DNA of 64,000 nt from CAYVIB01 sp964451365 (GTDB lineage Bacteria; Pseudomonadota; Gammaproteobacteria; Pseudomonadales; Cellvibrionaceae): the NCBI GenBank assembly GCA_964451365.1, contig CAYVIB010000011.1:62001-126000 (forward strand). Reading direction: 5' to 3'. The position numbers and the translations under genes are program-made. Below, piece by piece: positions 34,996 to 44,022 of the stretch. The notes beneath the pieces were generated by a model. That model had not been told where the DNA came from. It worked only from the letters and a program-made list of their open reading frames with translations, and searched no databases. The first letter of the stretch is position 1, and the number at the start of each line of letters is the position of its first letter.

Positions 34996-35643
34996 CTACG
35001 CTATCGGGTTAAACAACCAGGGCGCGGTCTGCTTTCGCATTTCTTCATATGCCTTGACCTTGTCGGCATCCTGCAACGTCAGGCCGATATCGTCAAGGCC
35101 ATTTAACAAGCAGTGCTTGCGAAAGTTATCCACTTCAAACGAATACTCTCTGCCGCTCGGAGAAATCACCTTTTGTTGTGGCAGATCGATCGTCAGTTGA
35201 TAGCCTTCGTTGGCATACATTTCATCAAACAGCGCATCCACTTCCTGTTCCGCCAGCACGATTGGGAGCAATCCATTTTTAAAGCAGTTATTGTAAAAAA
35301 TATCCGCAAAGCTCGGCGCGATAACGCTACGGAACCCATATTCATCCAGCGCCCAGGGCGCGTGTTCGCGGCTGGAGCCGCAACCGAAATTTTCCCGCGC
35401 CAGCAGAATGCTGGCATTTTTGTAACGTGGAAAATTGAGGGGAAACTGCGGATTCAGCGGCCGGTTGCTGTTGCCTTTTCCCGGTTCACCCTTGTCCAGG
35501 TAGCGCAGTTCGTCGAACAGGTTCGGGCCGAAGCCGGTGCGCTTGATTGACTTCAGGAACTGCTTGGGAATGATCAGGTCCGTGTCCACATTGGCGCGGT
35601 CCATCGGTGCGGCAATGCCGGTGTGTACGGTAAAGCTTTTCAT
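34996..35643 (-). CDS. leuD: 3-isopropylmalate dehydratase small subunit LeuD
   Basis: 215 residues, normal LeuD length. Marks are NVDTDLIIPKQFL near the N-terminus and LLARENFGCGSSREHAPWAL (about 80-99), the aconitase swivel-domain signature. It pairs with LeuC to isomerise 2- and 3-isopropylmalate. The ATG lies one base after the leuC stop, so the two are coupled. Confidence 0.97.
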   Translation of the reverse strand: MKSFTVHTGIAAPMDRANVDTDLIIPKQFLKSIKRTGFGPNLFDELRYLDKGEPGKGNSNRPLNPQFPLNFPRYKNASILLARENFGCGSSREHAPWALDEYGFRSVIAPSFADIFYNNCFKNGLLPIVLAEQEVDALFDEMYANEGYQLTIDLPQQKVISPSGREYSFEVDNFRKHCLLNGLDDIGLTLQDADKVKAYEEMRKQTAPWLFNPIA

Positions 35644-35644
35644 A

Positions 35645-37072
35645 TCAATTCCCCTGGATTTCTCTTACGTCAACAAAATGGCCGGCAATTGCCGCGGCCG
35701 CCGCCATGGCGGGGCTGACCAGATGGGTGCGCCCGCCATAGCCCTGCCGGCCTTCGAAATTGCGGTTGGAGGTGGAAGCGCAGTGCTCGCCCGCCTCCAG
35801 CCGATCGGCATTCATCGCCAGGCACATGGAGCACCCGGGTTCGCGCCATTCGATACCGGCGGCCATGAAAATTTCGTGCAGGCCCTCTTCCTCGGCTTTC
35901 AGTTTGACGGCACCGGAACCGGGCACCACGATCGCCTCCTTTACCGAGGCCGCGCGGGTTTTACCTTTTACCACGGCTGCCGCCGCGCGAATGTCCTCAA
36001 TGCGTGAGTTGGTGCACGAGCCGATAAAAACCCGGTCCACATAAATATCGCGAATCGACTGGCCCGGCTTTAATCCCATATATTCCAGTGCGCGGCGAAT
36101 ACCACGGGCCCTGACCTGGTCGGCCTCCTTGTCCGGGTCCGGCACCACGCCGTCCACAGGCAGCACCATTTCGGGAGAGGTTCCCCAGGTCACCTGTGGC
36201 TGGATATCCTCGCCACGCAGCTCAACCACCTTGTCGAATACCGCATCGGCATCGCTGACCAGTTCGCGCCAGACCTTTTCCGCCTGCTCCCATTGCTCGC
36301 CCTTGGGGGCGAAAGCCTTCCCTTTTACGTAGTCCAGGGTAATCTCATCCACCGCCACCATGCCCGCCCTGGCGCCGGCTTCGATAGCCATATTGCACAC
36401 CGTCAGCCGACCTTCCATCGACATTGTACGAAATACCTCGCCGCCGAATTCGATGGCGTAACCGGTGCCGCCAGCGGTACCGATTTTGCCGATAATTGCC
36501 AGCACCACATCCTTGGGTGTGATGCCAGGCCCCAGTTCGCCGTCCACTTTTACCAGCATGTTTTTCATTTTCTTGGCCACCAGGCACTGGGTCGCCAGCA
36601 CATGCTCCACTTCGCTGGTGCCGATACCAAACGACAGCGCACCCAGGGCGCCGTTGGTGGACGTGTGGGAGTCGCCGCAGACGATGGTCATACCCGGCAG
36701 GCAGGCACCGGTTTCCGGGCCGATAACATGGACGATACCCTGGCGTGGGTCGTTAATTTTAAACTCCAGTATGCCCAACTCGTCGCAGTTATCATCCAGC
36801 GTTCGCACCTGGATCTGGGAAATGGGATCGGCAATCCCCTCCACACCGGAGGCCCGCTCCACCACGGTTGTAGGCACATTGTGGTCCGGCGTGGCCACCA
36901 CGCTGCCGATACGCCACGGCCTGCGGCCCGCCAGGCGCAAACCTTCAAAGGCCTGGGGAGACGTGACTTCGTGCACGATGTGGCGGTCGATATAGATCAG
37001 CGCCGAGCCATCGTCGCGCTCACATACCAGGTGCGTGTCCCAAAGCTTGTCGTAGAGGGTTTTGCCTGTCAT
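35645..37072 (-). CDS. leuC: 3-isopropylmalate dehydratase large subunit LeuC
   Basis: 475 residues from ATG 37072 (MTGKTLYDKLWDTH), preceded by GAGG five bases upstream. The three [4Fe-4S] cysteines are visible in VFIGSCTNSRIED and EPGCSMCLAMN. It forms the aconitase-type isomerase with LeuD. It is first in the leuCDB-asd run and is transcribed away from a LysR-type gene. Confidence 0.97.
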   Translation of the reverse strand: MTGKTLYDKLWDTHLVCERDDGSALIYIDRHIVHEVTSPQAFEGLRLAGRRPWRIGSVVATPDHNVPTTVVERASGVEGIADPISQIQVRTLDDNCDELGILEFKINDPRQGIVHVIGPETGACLPGMTIVCGDSHTSTNGALGALSFGIGTSEVEHVLATQCLVAKKMKNMLVKVDGELGPGITPKDVVLAIIGKIGTAGGTGYAIEFGGEVFRTMSMEGRLTVCNMAIEAGARAGMVAVDEITLDYVKGKAFAPKGEQWEQAEKVWRELVSDADAVFDKVVELRGEDIQPQVTWGTSPEMVLPVDGVVPDPDKEADQVRARGIRRALEYMGLKPGQSIRDIYVDRVFIGSCTNSRIEDIRAAAAVVKGKTRAASVKEAIVVPGSGAVKLKAEEEGLHEIFMAAGIEWREPGCSMCLAMNADRLEAGEHCASTSNRNFEGRQGYGGRTHLVSPAMAAAAAIAGHFVDVREIQGN

Positions 37073-37144
37073 ACGGACCTCAATAGTTGTTCGATTCAAT
37101 ACAAGTTTTCAAATTGTATTTCGCGGACACTAATAACTCAAATT

Positions 37145-37173
37145 CATTATTTTTATTAATTGCATAAATAATG
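37145..37173. promoter_or_regulatory. Dyad in the leuC-lysR intergenic region, candidate operator
   Basis: CATTATTT (37145-37152) and AAATAATG (37166-37173) are perfect inverted arms 13 bases apart in the AT-rich gap between leuC and the divergent LysR gene. LysR-type regulators usually bind T-N11-A dyads in such gaps, so this is a reasonable operator candidate. It also overlaps the upstream ATG of the LysR frame. Confidence 0.45.
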
Positions 37174-37194
37174 GGAATAGATAAACTATCTCAC

Positions 37195-38088
37195 ATGGAT
37201 ACCGAAAATTTGAAAGCATTTTTGGCGGTGGCAGAAGCCGGATCCTTCTCCCAGGCGGCGCAGAACCTGTTCCTGACCCAGCCGGCGGTCAGCAAGCGCA
37301 TCGCCGCGCTGGAGGCCCAACTCAACCACCCCCTGTTCAACCGGCTCGGCCGGGAAGTCACCCTTACCGAAGCCGGTGAGGCCCTGCTGCCACGCGCGCA
37401 GTCGATTCTGCAGGCGATGGCTGAAACCGAGCGCAACATCCGCGAATTGTCCGGCGAGATACGCGGGACGCTGCGGGTGGCCACCAGCCACCATATCGGG
37501 CTCCACCATTTGCCTCCAATCCTGCGGGAATTCGCTTCCACCCATATAAACGTCAACCTGCAGTTCGAGTTTCTCGATTCCGAACGTGCCCACGAGCGGA
37601 TTCTGCGTGGGGAATGTGACCTTGCGGTGGTGACCCTGGCACCGGTTGTGGAAGACCCCCTGCAGGCAGAGGTGATATGGCGCGACCCGCTCGTCTTCGT
37701 CGCCAGCCCGGATCACGCGCTGGTGAGCCGGCGCAACCTGTCACTAGAGGAATTAAGTAAACACCCGGCTATCCTGCCGGATCTGAATACCTTTACCGGC
37801 CGCCTGGTGAAAAACCGCTTCGATGCCACCGGGCTGCCTCTGTCCCTGAACATGGCCACCAACTATCTGGAGACCATCAAGATGATGGTCAGCGTCGGCC
37901 TGGGCTGGAGCGTGCTGCCGCAAACGATGGTTGATAGTGATCTGGCGATTTTGCGGGTTCCCGGCCAGACCTTCGAGCGCCAACTCGGTGTGGTCACTCA
38001 CAAAAAAAGAACCCTCGGCAACGCCGCACGCGCCTTTTATAGCGTTTTGCGTGCCAAACGCGATGTAAATCCACCAGCTTCCCCATAG
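37195..38088 (+). CDS. LysR-type transcriptional regulator divergent from leuC
   Basis: 297 residues from ATG 37195 (MDTENLKAFLAVAEAGS); an in-frame ATG at 37171 lies inside a dyad and is less likely. The winged helix (SFSQAAQNLFLTQPAVSKRIAALE) is typical, followed by a two-lobed substrate-binding domain from about residue 85. The same divergent lysR-leuC arrangement exists in Pseudomonas. It probably controls leuCDB or itself; the inducer is not known from sequence. Confidence 0.92.
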   Translation: MDTENLKAFLAVAEAGSFSQAAQNLFLTQPAVSKRIAALEAQLNHPLFNRLGREVTLTEAGEALLPRAQSILQAMAETERNIRELSGEIRGTLRVATSHHIGLHHLPPILREFASTHINVNLQFEFLDSERAHERILRGECDLAVVTLAPVVEDPLQAEVIWRDPLVFVASPDHALVSRRNLSLEELSKHPAILPDLNTFTGRLVKNRFDATGLPLSLNMATNYLETIKMMVSVGLGWSVLPQTMVDSDLAILRVPGQTFERQLGVVTHKKRTLGNAARAFYSVLRAKRDVNPPASP

Positions 38089-38146
38089 CGCATAAATCTT
38101 TTTGCTATACCTAATAGGTAAATTCATTAAGGAAAACGGGTTAGCT

Positions 38147-38905
38147 ATGAAAAAATTTCTTGTTGCACCACTGGTGCTTTTATCTCCCCTGGCGTTTTCC
38201 GACACGATCGGCGTCTACGCCGGAGCCGGCAGCTGGAGCGCCGAACCGGACGGTTCCGTCGGTACCGATGCGGAACCGATCACCGCCCAGGAGTTGGGGC
38301 TGGAAAAAGACAGCAATACCTATTTTTATTTCGCATTGGAGCATCCGGTACCGGTTATCCCGAATGTCCGCATCGCAAAAACTGAGTTGGTTACCAGTGG
38401 CTCCGCCGTCGTTACGCGTGAATTCCAGTTGGATGAGGTTACCTTCGTCGGCAATGCCGACACACGCAGTGAGGTGGACCTCTCCCACACCGACGTTACG
38501 CTTTATTATGAAGTTCTCGATAACTGGGTGAGCTTCGATGTGGGCCTGACCGGCAGAATCATGGATGCCTACGCGCGTGTTGAAGGTACCGTGCAGGAGA
38601 CGGGCGAGGAGGGATTTGAAAGTATTGAGCTGGAAGGCACGCTTCCGATGCTGTATACCCGCGCCCGGTTTGACCTGCCGTTTTCCGGCTGGCACGTCGG
38701 CGGCACGCTCAACTATGTCGGTTACAGCGGCGATACATTTACCGATCTCGATATGTCGGTTGGCTATCTTTCAGATGGGCTGGCCCTGGATGTGGGTTTT
38801 GAAGTGGGATATCGCCAGTTCAAGATTGAAGTCGACGATGACGAAGACCTTACCGCGGACATTAACTTTGATGGGCCGCACGCCTCATTGATTGTTCACT
38901 TCTGA
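38147..38905 (+). CDS. TIGR04219-like outer membrane beta-barrel protein
   Basis: 252 residues from ATG 38147 behind AAGGAAAA, with a signal peptide (KKFLVAPLVLLSPLAFS). The body alternates hydrophobic and polar residues in strand pairs (TDVTLYYEVLDNWVSFDVGL; TLPMLYTRARFDLPFSG; LALDVGFEVGYRQFKIEVDD) and ends in a C-terminal Phe (SLIVHF), as outer-membrane barrels do. This matches the small TIGR04219 family of gammaproteobacterial outer-membrane proteins. Cargo and function are unknown. Confidence 0.82.
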   Translation: MKKFLVAPLVLLSPLAFSDTIGVYAGAGSWSAEPDGSVGTDAEPITAQELGLEKDSNTYFYFALEHPVPVIPNVRIAKTELVTSGSAVVTREFQLDEVTFVGNADTRSEVDLSHTDVTLYYEVLDNWVSFDVGLTGRIMDAYARVEGTVQETGEEGFESIELEGTLPMLYTRARFDLPFSGWHVGGTLNYVGYSGDTFTDLDMSVGYLSDGLALDVGFEVGYRQFKIEVDDDEDLTADINFDGPHASLIVHF

Positions 38906-38915
38906 TTTCCGCCAC

Positions 38916-38943
38916 AAAAAAAGGGCCCGATGGGCCCTTTTTT
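38916..38943. terminator. Bidirectional intrinsic terminator
   Basis: AAAAAAAGGGCCC - GA - TGGGCCCTTTTTT: a GC stem flanked by A- and T-runs, so it can work on both strands. It lies between the convergent outer-membrane protein gene and the gene at 38968-39972. Confidence 0.9.
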
Positions 38944-38967
38944 CAATCAGTTAGCAATTATGTTCAA

Positions 38968-39972
38968 CTACTTTTCCGCATAGTATTTTTGCGGGTTGGC
39001 CTGTTCCAGTTCCACCAGTTCGGTTACCACTTTTTCCAGGCCGGAAGCCGGTGTAAGTTCCAGCGATTCATTCAAGCTGTCGACAGCCTGCTTCCCTCCC
39101 CTGCCGGCAACCGCATGGTAACTGGCGCGGTGTAAACGCGCCGCGGCCAGGAGCTGATACTGGCTGAAGTCCGCGGCGATTACCGACGATTCCTTTTTAT
39201 AGCGGATTAAATCCATTGAGGTGTTCGCCGCACGTTTCCATGCCTGCGCCGCATCCAGGTGAGCGTCCGCATTGGAAAAAGCATAGCCGGCCTGCTCATA
39301 CAATTTGCCCGCCGTTCGCAAAATGCGGTAAGTCAGCAGCCTTAGTTCTTTCTCTGCTGCTTCGTCGCTCTCTTTTTCCCGGGCGTTCCACAGCGTATCG
39401 GTGTAACTGTAGTAATCGTTGGCCGCATCCAAAGTATCTTCCGAATAATGACTCCAGGCACGGGTGACTTCATCCTTTTTTTTATGGGCAAGCCAGCTGC
39501 CGGTAATCTGTCTCTGCACTTTAAACAGGCTATCGATATTGTTATCGACAATTCTCAGCATTTCCGTGGCTTCATCGAATTTGTATTTTTTCACTCGACT
39601 TTTCACATAGTTGAGATCAGCGTGAATTGACCAGTACATGGCTGCAACCTGGGAATTCATCGGCTTGATTTCATTTTCAGCCAATACATCCACCTGGCTT
39701 AAGTGAAGATCAAACGGCACATGGTTGGCCGCCGGCCCATGAACAGAGCAATAAGCCGCTCGCGGTCCGTGGGTACTGTCAGCGCAGGCTCGTTTAATAC
39801 CGGCCTGATGACTGAAACATACATCCTGCCAGGATGCCAGTGGAAGGGCCTTACAGTCACAATCGATTGCGGAACATTGATCGGCGGAGAAGGTGTCAGG
39901 GGAAAGGAAAAGAACTGCTATAAAGCATCCGGCATGGGCAGTCTTACGCAAGGAATCAATCAGATCAGTCAT
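38968..39972 (-). CDS. Secreted helical protein of unknown function
   Basis: 334 residues. I do not recognise the family. A hydrophobic N-terminal segment (AGCFIAVLFLS) looks like a signal peptide. Residues 33-75 have several cysteines (CSAIDCDCKALP; DVCFSHQAG; ACADS; YCSVHG), suggesting a small disulfide-stabilised head. The rest is long amphipathic helices with TPR-like spacing (KLYEQAGYAFSNADAHLDAAQAWKRAA; AVDSLNESLELTP). A periplasmic or lipid-exposed scaffold protein is possible. It is flanked by a strong terminator on one side and a 374-base empty gap on the other, so it is probably monocistronic. Confidence 0.65.
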   Translation of the reverse strand: MTDLIDSLRKTAHAGCFIAVLFLSPDTFSADQCSAIDCDCKALPLASWQDVCFSHQAGIKRACADSTHGPRAAYCSVHGPAANHVPFDLHLSQVDVLAENEIKPMNSQVAAMYWSIHADLNYVKSRVKKYKFDEATEMLRIVDNNIDSLFKVQRQITGSWLAHKKKDEVTRAWSHYSEDTLDAANDYYSYTDTLWNAREKESDEAAEKELRLLTYRILRTAGKLYEQAGYAFSNADAHLDAAQAWKRAANTSMDLIRYKKESSVIAADFSQYQLLAAARLHRASYHAVAGRGGKQAVDSLNESLELTPASGLEKVVTELVELEQANPQKYYAEK

Positions 39973-40346
39973 ACGACCTCCTTTAGCGAAGCAGACTTAT
40001 TTTTTTGTTTATGGGAACTTCTTATAACGCTTATATTCAGCGTAAGCCGCAACTTCTATATTTACAAATTTTGGGTTATCTCATTTTGCTCAATTAACAA
40101 CCAGCTTTATTACCTTCTCGACTTAAGAAGAAAACGCTGTTTTTACCCGGTAATGTTTATGCGAAAAAATTTTTTAAGCGGGAGTTAAAGCAGGGTTTTA
40201 TTGTGGAAAGTTATTAGAGGGATAGTATGCATGGGCGATAGTGCCCAAAAAGGGACTGACCTTTTATTAAAAAATATGACCAGACAGGCACAATCATATT
40301 ATTTATCGCAAATCCTTTTGCCGTTAAATCGACTCCAGCCTTCTTT
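39973..40346. other. 374-base intergenic region
   Basis: AT-rich, no credible coding frame and no strong hairpin with a T-run. It should hold the promoter of the unknown gene at 38968-39972 and the end of the aroC transcript. A short GGGC-GATAGT-GCCC dyad lies near 40234-40247. Confidence 0.4.
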
Positions 40347-41456
40347 TTAATGACCGGATTCAGGTGTAGCCGGAATAACCGGCACCGAGTTTTCCACCCT
40401 TCCGTTCTGCGCATAATGGCGCATCGCGTGATCGAGCAACACCAAAGCCATCATCGCCTCGGCAATCGGGGTTGCCCGGATGCCAACACAAGGATCGTGT
40501 CTTCCGGTGGTAACTACTTCAACCGGCTGACCGTAGATGTCGACACTGCGACCGGGAATACGCAGACTCGATGTCGGTTTAAGTGCGATATGGGCAATCA
40601 GGTCCTGCCCCGTGGAGATGCCGCCCAAGACACCGCCGGCATTATTGGACAGAAAGCCTTGCGGCGTGATTTCGTCGCGGTGCTCTGTTCCCTTTTGCGA
40701 AACGCTGGCAAACCCCGCTCCTATCTCCACCCCCTTTACCGCATTGATACCCATCAACGCGTGGGCAAGATCGGCATCGAGGCGATCGAATATCGGTTCA
40801 CCCAGGCCGGGAAGCATATTGCCGGCAACGACAGTTATTTTTGCACCGACGGAATTTCCCTCCTTGTTCAGGGCTTGCATGTAGTTTTCCATTTCCGCTA
40901 CTTTAGCTACGTCCGGACAGAAAAAAGGATTATTGCCCACCTCGTTCCAATCCACCTGTTCGATTTGTATCGGCCCCAGTTGCGACAAGTAACCTCTTAC
41001 CGTAATCCCCCAAAATTCACGCAACACTTTTTTTGCAATCGCGCCGGCCGCGACCCGCATGGCGGTTTCGCGCGCGGATGAACGGCCACCACCGCGGTAA
41101 TCGCGAATACCGTACTTTTGTATGTAGGTGTAATCAGCGTGTGCGGGGCGAAACTGCTCTTTGATTTTGGAATAATCTTTTGAACGCTGGTCGGTGTTTT
41201 CAATCAACAAGCCAATAGGTGTGCCGGTGGTTTTGCCTTCGAAAACACCGGAAAGAATTTTGATTTCATCGGCCTCCTTTCGCTGCGTGGTGTAACGGGA
41301 CTGGCCGGGTTTTCTCCGGTCGAGATCCCCTTGTATATCCGCTTCACTCAGTTCGATGCCGGGGGGACATCCGTCGACAATGCAACCCAAAGCCGGACCG
41401 TGGCTTTCGCCAAAACTGGTGACGGTAAATAGTTTTCCGAAGGTGTTACCTGACAT
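40347..41456 (-). CDS. aroC: Chorismate synthase AroC
   Basis: 369 residues. It starts MSGNTFGKLFTVTSFGESHG with the GESHG signature, then DLDRRKPGQSRYTTQRKE and YRGGGRSSARETAMRVAAGA, all chorismate synthase marks. It converts EPSP to chorismate using reduced FMN, the last step of the shikimate pathway. Its start overlaps the prmB stop by 11 bases, so the two are coupled. Confidence 0.97.
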   Translation of the reverse strand: MSGNTFGKLFTVTSFGESHGPALGCIVDGCPPGIELSEADIQGDLDRRKPGQSRYTTQRKEADEIKILSGVFEGKTTGTPIGLLIENTDQRSKDYSKIKEQFRPAHADYTYIQKYGIRDYRGGGRSSARETAMRVAAGAIAKKVLREFWGITVRGYLSQLGPIQIEQVDWNEVGNNPFFCPDVAKVAEMENYMQALNKEGNSVGAKITVVAGNMLPGLGEPIFDRLDADLAHALMGINAVKGVEIGAGFASVSQKGTEHRDEITPQGFLSNNAGGVLGGISTGQDLIAHIALKPTSSLRIPGRSVDIYGQPVEVVTTGRHDPCVGIRATPIAEAMMALVLLDHAMRHYAQNGRVENSVPVIPATPESGH

Positions 41457-42354
41457 TAAAAAATTCCTGATTCTGGTTTATTTCTTCTGCGGTTAAAACA
41501 AAAACGCCGTGTCCACCGTACTCGAACTCCGGCCACATGAAAGGCACTTTGGGGTACGCGTGCTCCAGGGCTTCCCAGCTGTTCCCCACTTCCACAACCA
41601 AAAGCCCCTTTGGGTTTAAGAACCGACCGGCGTCAGCGAGAATTTTTCGCGTGATATCGAGGCCATCGGCACCGGAGGCCAGTCCCAATACCGGCTCAGC
41701 GCGGTATTCATCGGGCATGGACGCCAAATCCCGAGCGTCGACATAGGGGGGGTTGGAGACTATTAAATCATATTTGCCGGTGATGTTCCCGAACACGTCC
41801 GACCGAATAGCGCGAACCCGTTCACCGAGACCGTGAAATTCGATGTTCATCTGTGCCACATGCAGTGCTTCCGGCGAGATATCGCTGAGGTCCACTGCCG
41901 CGGTGTCAAACGCCGTTGCACAGGCAATGCCGATACACCCACTGCCGGTACACAAATCCAGGATTCGCCCGGGCGCCTGTTCGAGCCAGGGCTGAAACCC
42001 ATTGACCACCAGTTCGGCAATGGGCGAGCGCGGGACGAGAACATCGCGATTGACGATAAATTCAAGACCGGCAAACCAGGCCCGACCGGTCAGGTAGGCC
42101 GCCGGCACTCTTTGGGAAATCCTGGTCTCCACCAGCGCCGCCAACACCTTCTCCTTGTCCGCTGGCAATGGGGTTTCAAGAAGATCTTCCAGCGCTGTCC
42201 AATCCGTCCCGAGAGCGTGCAGCGCAAGCACCGCCGCTTCATCCCGGGCATTGTCGGTACCGTGGCCGAAAAAGACCCCCGCCGCCTGAAAACGGGAGGC
42301 GGCCCATTCAATCCATTCGGCAAGGGTTTCAGGACCGGTTTTATCTTCTATCAT
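41446..42354 (-). CDS. prmB: Ribosomal protein L3 N5-glutamine methyltransferase PrmB
   Basis: 302 residues from ATG 42354 (MIEDKTGPETLAEW); a TTG nine codons upstream is possible. The SAM site is ILDLCTGSGCIGIA (about 131-144) and the substrate loop is NPPY at 201-204. PrmB methylates glutamine 150 of ribosomal protein L3. The prmB-aroC order is conserved in gammaproteobacteria. It diverges from folE. Confidence 0.95.
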   Translation of the reverse strand: MIEDKTGPETLAEWIEWAASRFQAAGVFFGHGTDNARDEAAVLALHALGTDWTALEDLLETPLPADKEKVLAALVETRISQRVPAAYLTGRAWFAGLEFIVNRDVLVPRSPIAELVVNGFQPWLEQAPGRILDLCTGSGCIGIACATAFDTAAVDLSDISPEALHVAQMNIEFHGLGERVRAIRSDVFGNITGKYDLIVSNPPYVDARDLASMPDEYRAEPVLGLASGADGLDITRKILADAGRFLNPKGLLVVEVGNSWEALEHAYPKVPFMWPEFEYGGHGVFVLTAEEINQNQEFFNVR

Positions 42355-42517
42355 AATTTCGTCGGCTGGGGCAGAATGCAAATCGGCTTTGGCAACAGGC
42401 TAAAAGGCAGGTATTCTACCCGCTTTTTTGCTGCTTCGGGACCATTTGCACCGGTAACGGCTCGATAGCTCCGTGGTCCAACAGCGCGAGGAATTTTTAG
42501 TTCAATTCGGTGGTTTT

Positions 42518-43057
42518 ATGAAAGAAATGTTTGCAAAGATTATTGAATCCGTCGGTGAAGACCTGAACCGTCCGGGCCTGGTCCAGACGCCGGAACGGGC
42601 GGCCGCGGCCTACGAGTTCCTGACCAGCGGCTACAAACAGACGCTGGAGGAAGTGGTGAACGATGCCCTGTTCCCTTCCGACTCACACGATATGGTCATC
42701 GTGAAAGATATCGAGCTGTTCTCCATGTGCGAGCACCACATGCTGCCGTTTATCGGCAAGGCGCACGTGGGTTACATCCCCACCGGCAAGGTGCTGGGCC
42801 TGTCGAAGGTGGCCCGTATTGTCGATATGTATTCGCGACGCCTGCAGATCCAGGAGAACCTGACCTCGCAGATTGCCGAAACCATCCAGACGGTAACGGG
42901 CGCGGCCGGTGTCGGTGTGATTATCGAAGCGAAACACCTGTGCATGATGATGCGGGGCGTGGAAAAGCAGAATTCGTCAATGAAGACTTCCGCAATGCTG
43001 GGGTATTTCCGGACCAACCTGAATACCCGGAATGAATTTCTTTCATTATTAAAGTAA
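42518..43057 (+). CDS. folE: GTP cyclohydrolase I FolE
   Basis: 179 residues from ATG 42518 behind GGTGG. Zinc ligands Cys71 and His74 lie in SMCEHHMLPF and Cys142 in AKHLCMMMRG; VPRYGYIPTGKVLGLSK-like sequence is present as HVGYIPTGKVLGLSK. It makes dihydroneopterin triphosphate from GTP, the entry to folate synthesis. The catalytic set is complete. Confidence 0.97.
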   Translation: MKEMFAKIIESVGEDLNRPGLVQTPERAAAAYEFLTSGYKQTLEEVVNDALFPSDSHDMVIVKDIELFSMCEHHMLPFIGKAHVGYIPTGKVLGLSKVARIVDMYSRRLQIQENLTSQIAETIQTVTGAAGVGVIIEAKHLCMMMRGVEKQNSSMKTSAMLGYFRTNLNTRNEFLSLLK

Positions 43058-43094
43058 AACCCTCGCAATTCACCCCGCGCGGGCTGAATGAAAT

Positions 43095-43129
43095 GAATCC
43101 CAACAAAGGCGCTGAGTCTGTTGGGATTC
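43095..43129. terminator. Long hairpin between convergent genes
   Basis: GAATCCCAACA (43095-43105) and TGTTGGGATTC (43119-43129) form a perfect 11-bp stem with a 13-base loop, between folE and the DUF4892 gene. Followed by GTCACC, without a T-run, so termination is inferred from position. Confidence 0.55.
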
Positions 43130-43143
43130 GTCACCTCATCAAC

Positions 43144-44022
43144 CTACCTGACCACCAGTTCAATTCTGGCGCTGGTAAATTTTCCCCTCGGTGCCAGCGG
43201 GCCGACACCCCGGCTTTCAATACGTTCCACCTTCACCCCCCTTTCCACCAGTCGCGCCTTTAATTTTTCGGCGTAATTTTTCGAGCGCTCCAGCTGTTCC
43301 TTTAAATCACCCCTTTGATAATCGTGGCCGACTATATACAACACCAGTCGCGGGTTACGGGCCATTGCCGAAGCAACGGATTCGACGTGATCATCCTCGA
43401 AAACCGGCTCGGCTCCGATAAGATCCATTCCCGGAAAAACGAAATACTTTTTTGTCTCCAGTTCCGCCAGAATCGCCTCCGGACTTGAGACAATGGATTT
43501 CCCGCGCCCCGCGTGCAATTCCAGCATATCAATCTGCGCGTAGATACGTTTGTTTCCACGCTGCACGGCGTATGCCACCGCTATATTACTGCCTGATTCA
43601 CCATCCAACTCCCAAACCCAATAATGTTGGTAGCGATCGAGACCGTAGAGCTGTTTGATACCGAAAATCTCGTTAGCCCAGGCGGCGCTGCTACCGCAGT
43701 CAAGCCCGGCACAGGAATACAGCAAACGGCCCCGCGGGGACGAAAAGTAGTTGGCAATGGTATTGGCCACTTCGCGCCGACTGAAGATATCGTTTACTTC
43801 AATAGTGCGGCGGTGAAGTGTCGCGGTAATTTTTTCTTCCCGCCCGGCTTGCCAGATGCCGTTGTTTTTTTGCAGGGGCCCCAGCGCAAGCCGATAATCC
43901 GCATGTTCCGAACGGGATGAGTAGACGGTCCGGCTGTCGGGAAATAGATTTTCCACCGGCTGTCCGCCGGCCCGGGATGCGACCAGCAAAAAAAACACAA
44001 ACGAGGCTATTCGGTTGGTCAT
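43144..44022 (-). CDS. DUF4892 protein with OmpA-like C-terminal region
   Basis: 292 residues with a signal peptide (about 1-20). The DUF4892 part (about 20-185) has the conserved LLYSCAGLDCGSSAAWANEIFG and KQLYGLDRYQHYW motifs. The C-terminal 90 residues follow the OmpA peptidoglycan-binding pattern (LVLYIVGHDYQRGD..LERSKNYAEKLKARLVERGV..IESRGVGPLAP..ARIELVV), but with divergent Asp/Arg anchor residues. It is periplasmic, function unknown. Its start overlaps the hydrolase stop as ATGA, placing it last in the gpsA run. Confidence 0.82.
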   Translation of the reverse strand: MTNRIASFVFFLLVASRAGGQPVENLFPDSRTVYSSRSEHADYRLALGPLQKNNGIWQAGREEKITATLHRRTIEVNDIFSRREVANTIANYFSSPRGRLLYSCAGLDCGSSAAWANEIFGIKQLYGLDRYQHYWVWELDGESGSNIAVAYAVQRGNKRIYAQIDMLELHAGRGKSIVSSPEAILAELETKKYFVFPGMDLIGAEPVFEDDHVESVASAMARNPRLVLYIVGHDYQRGDLKEQLERSKNYAEKLKARLVERGVKVERIESRGVGPLAPRGKFTSARIELVVR

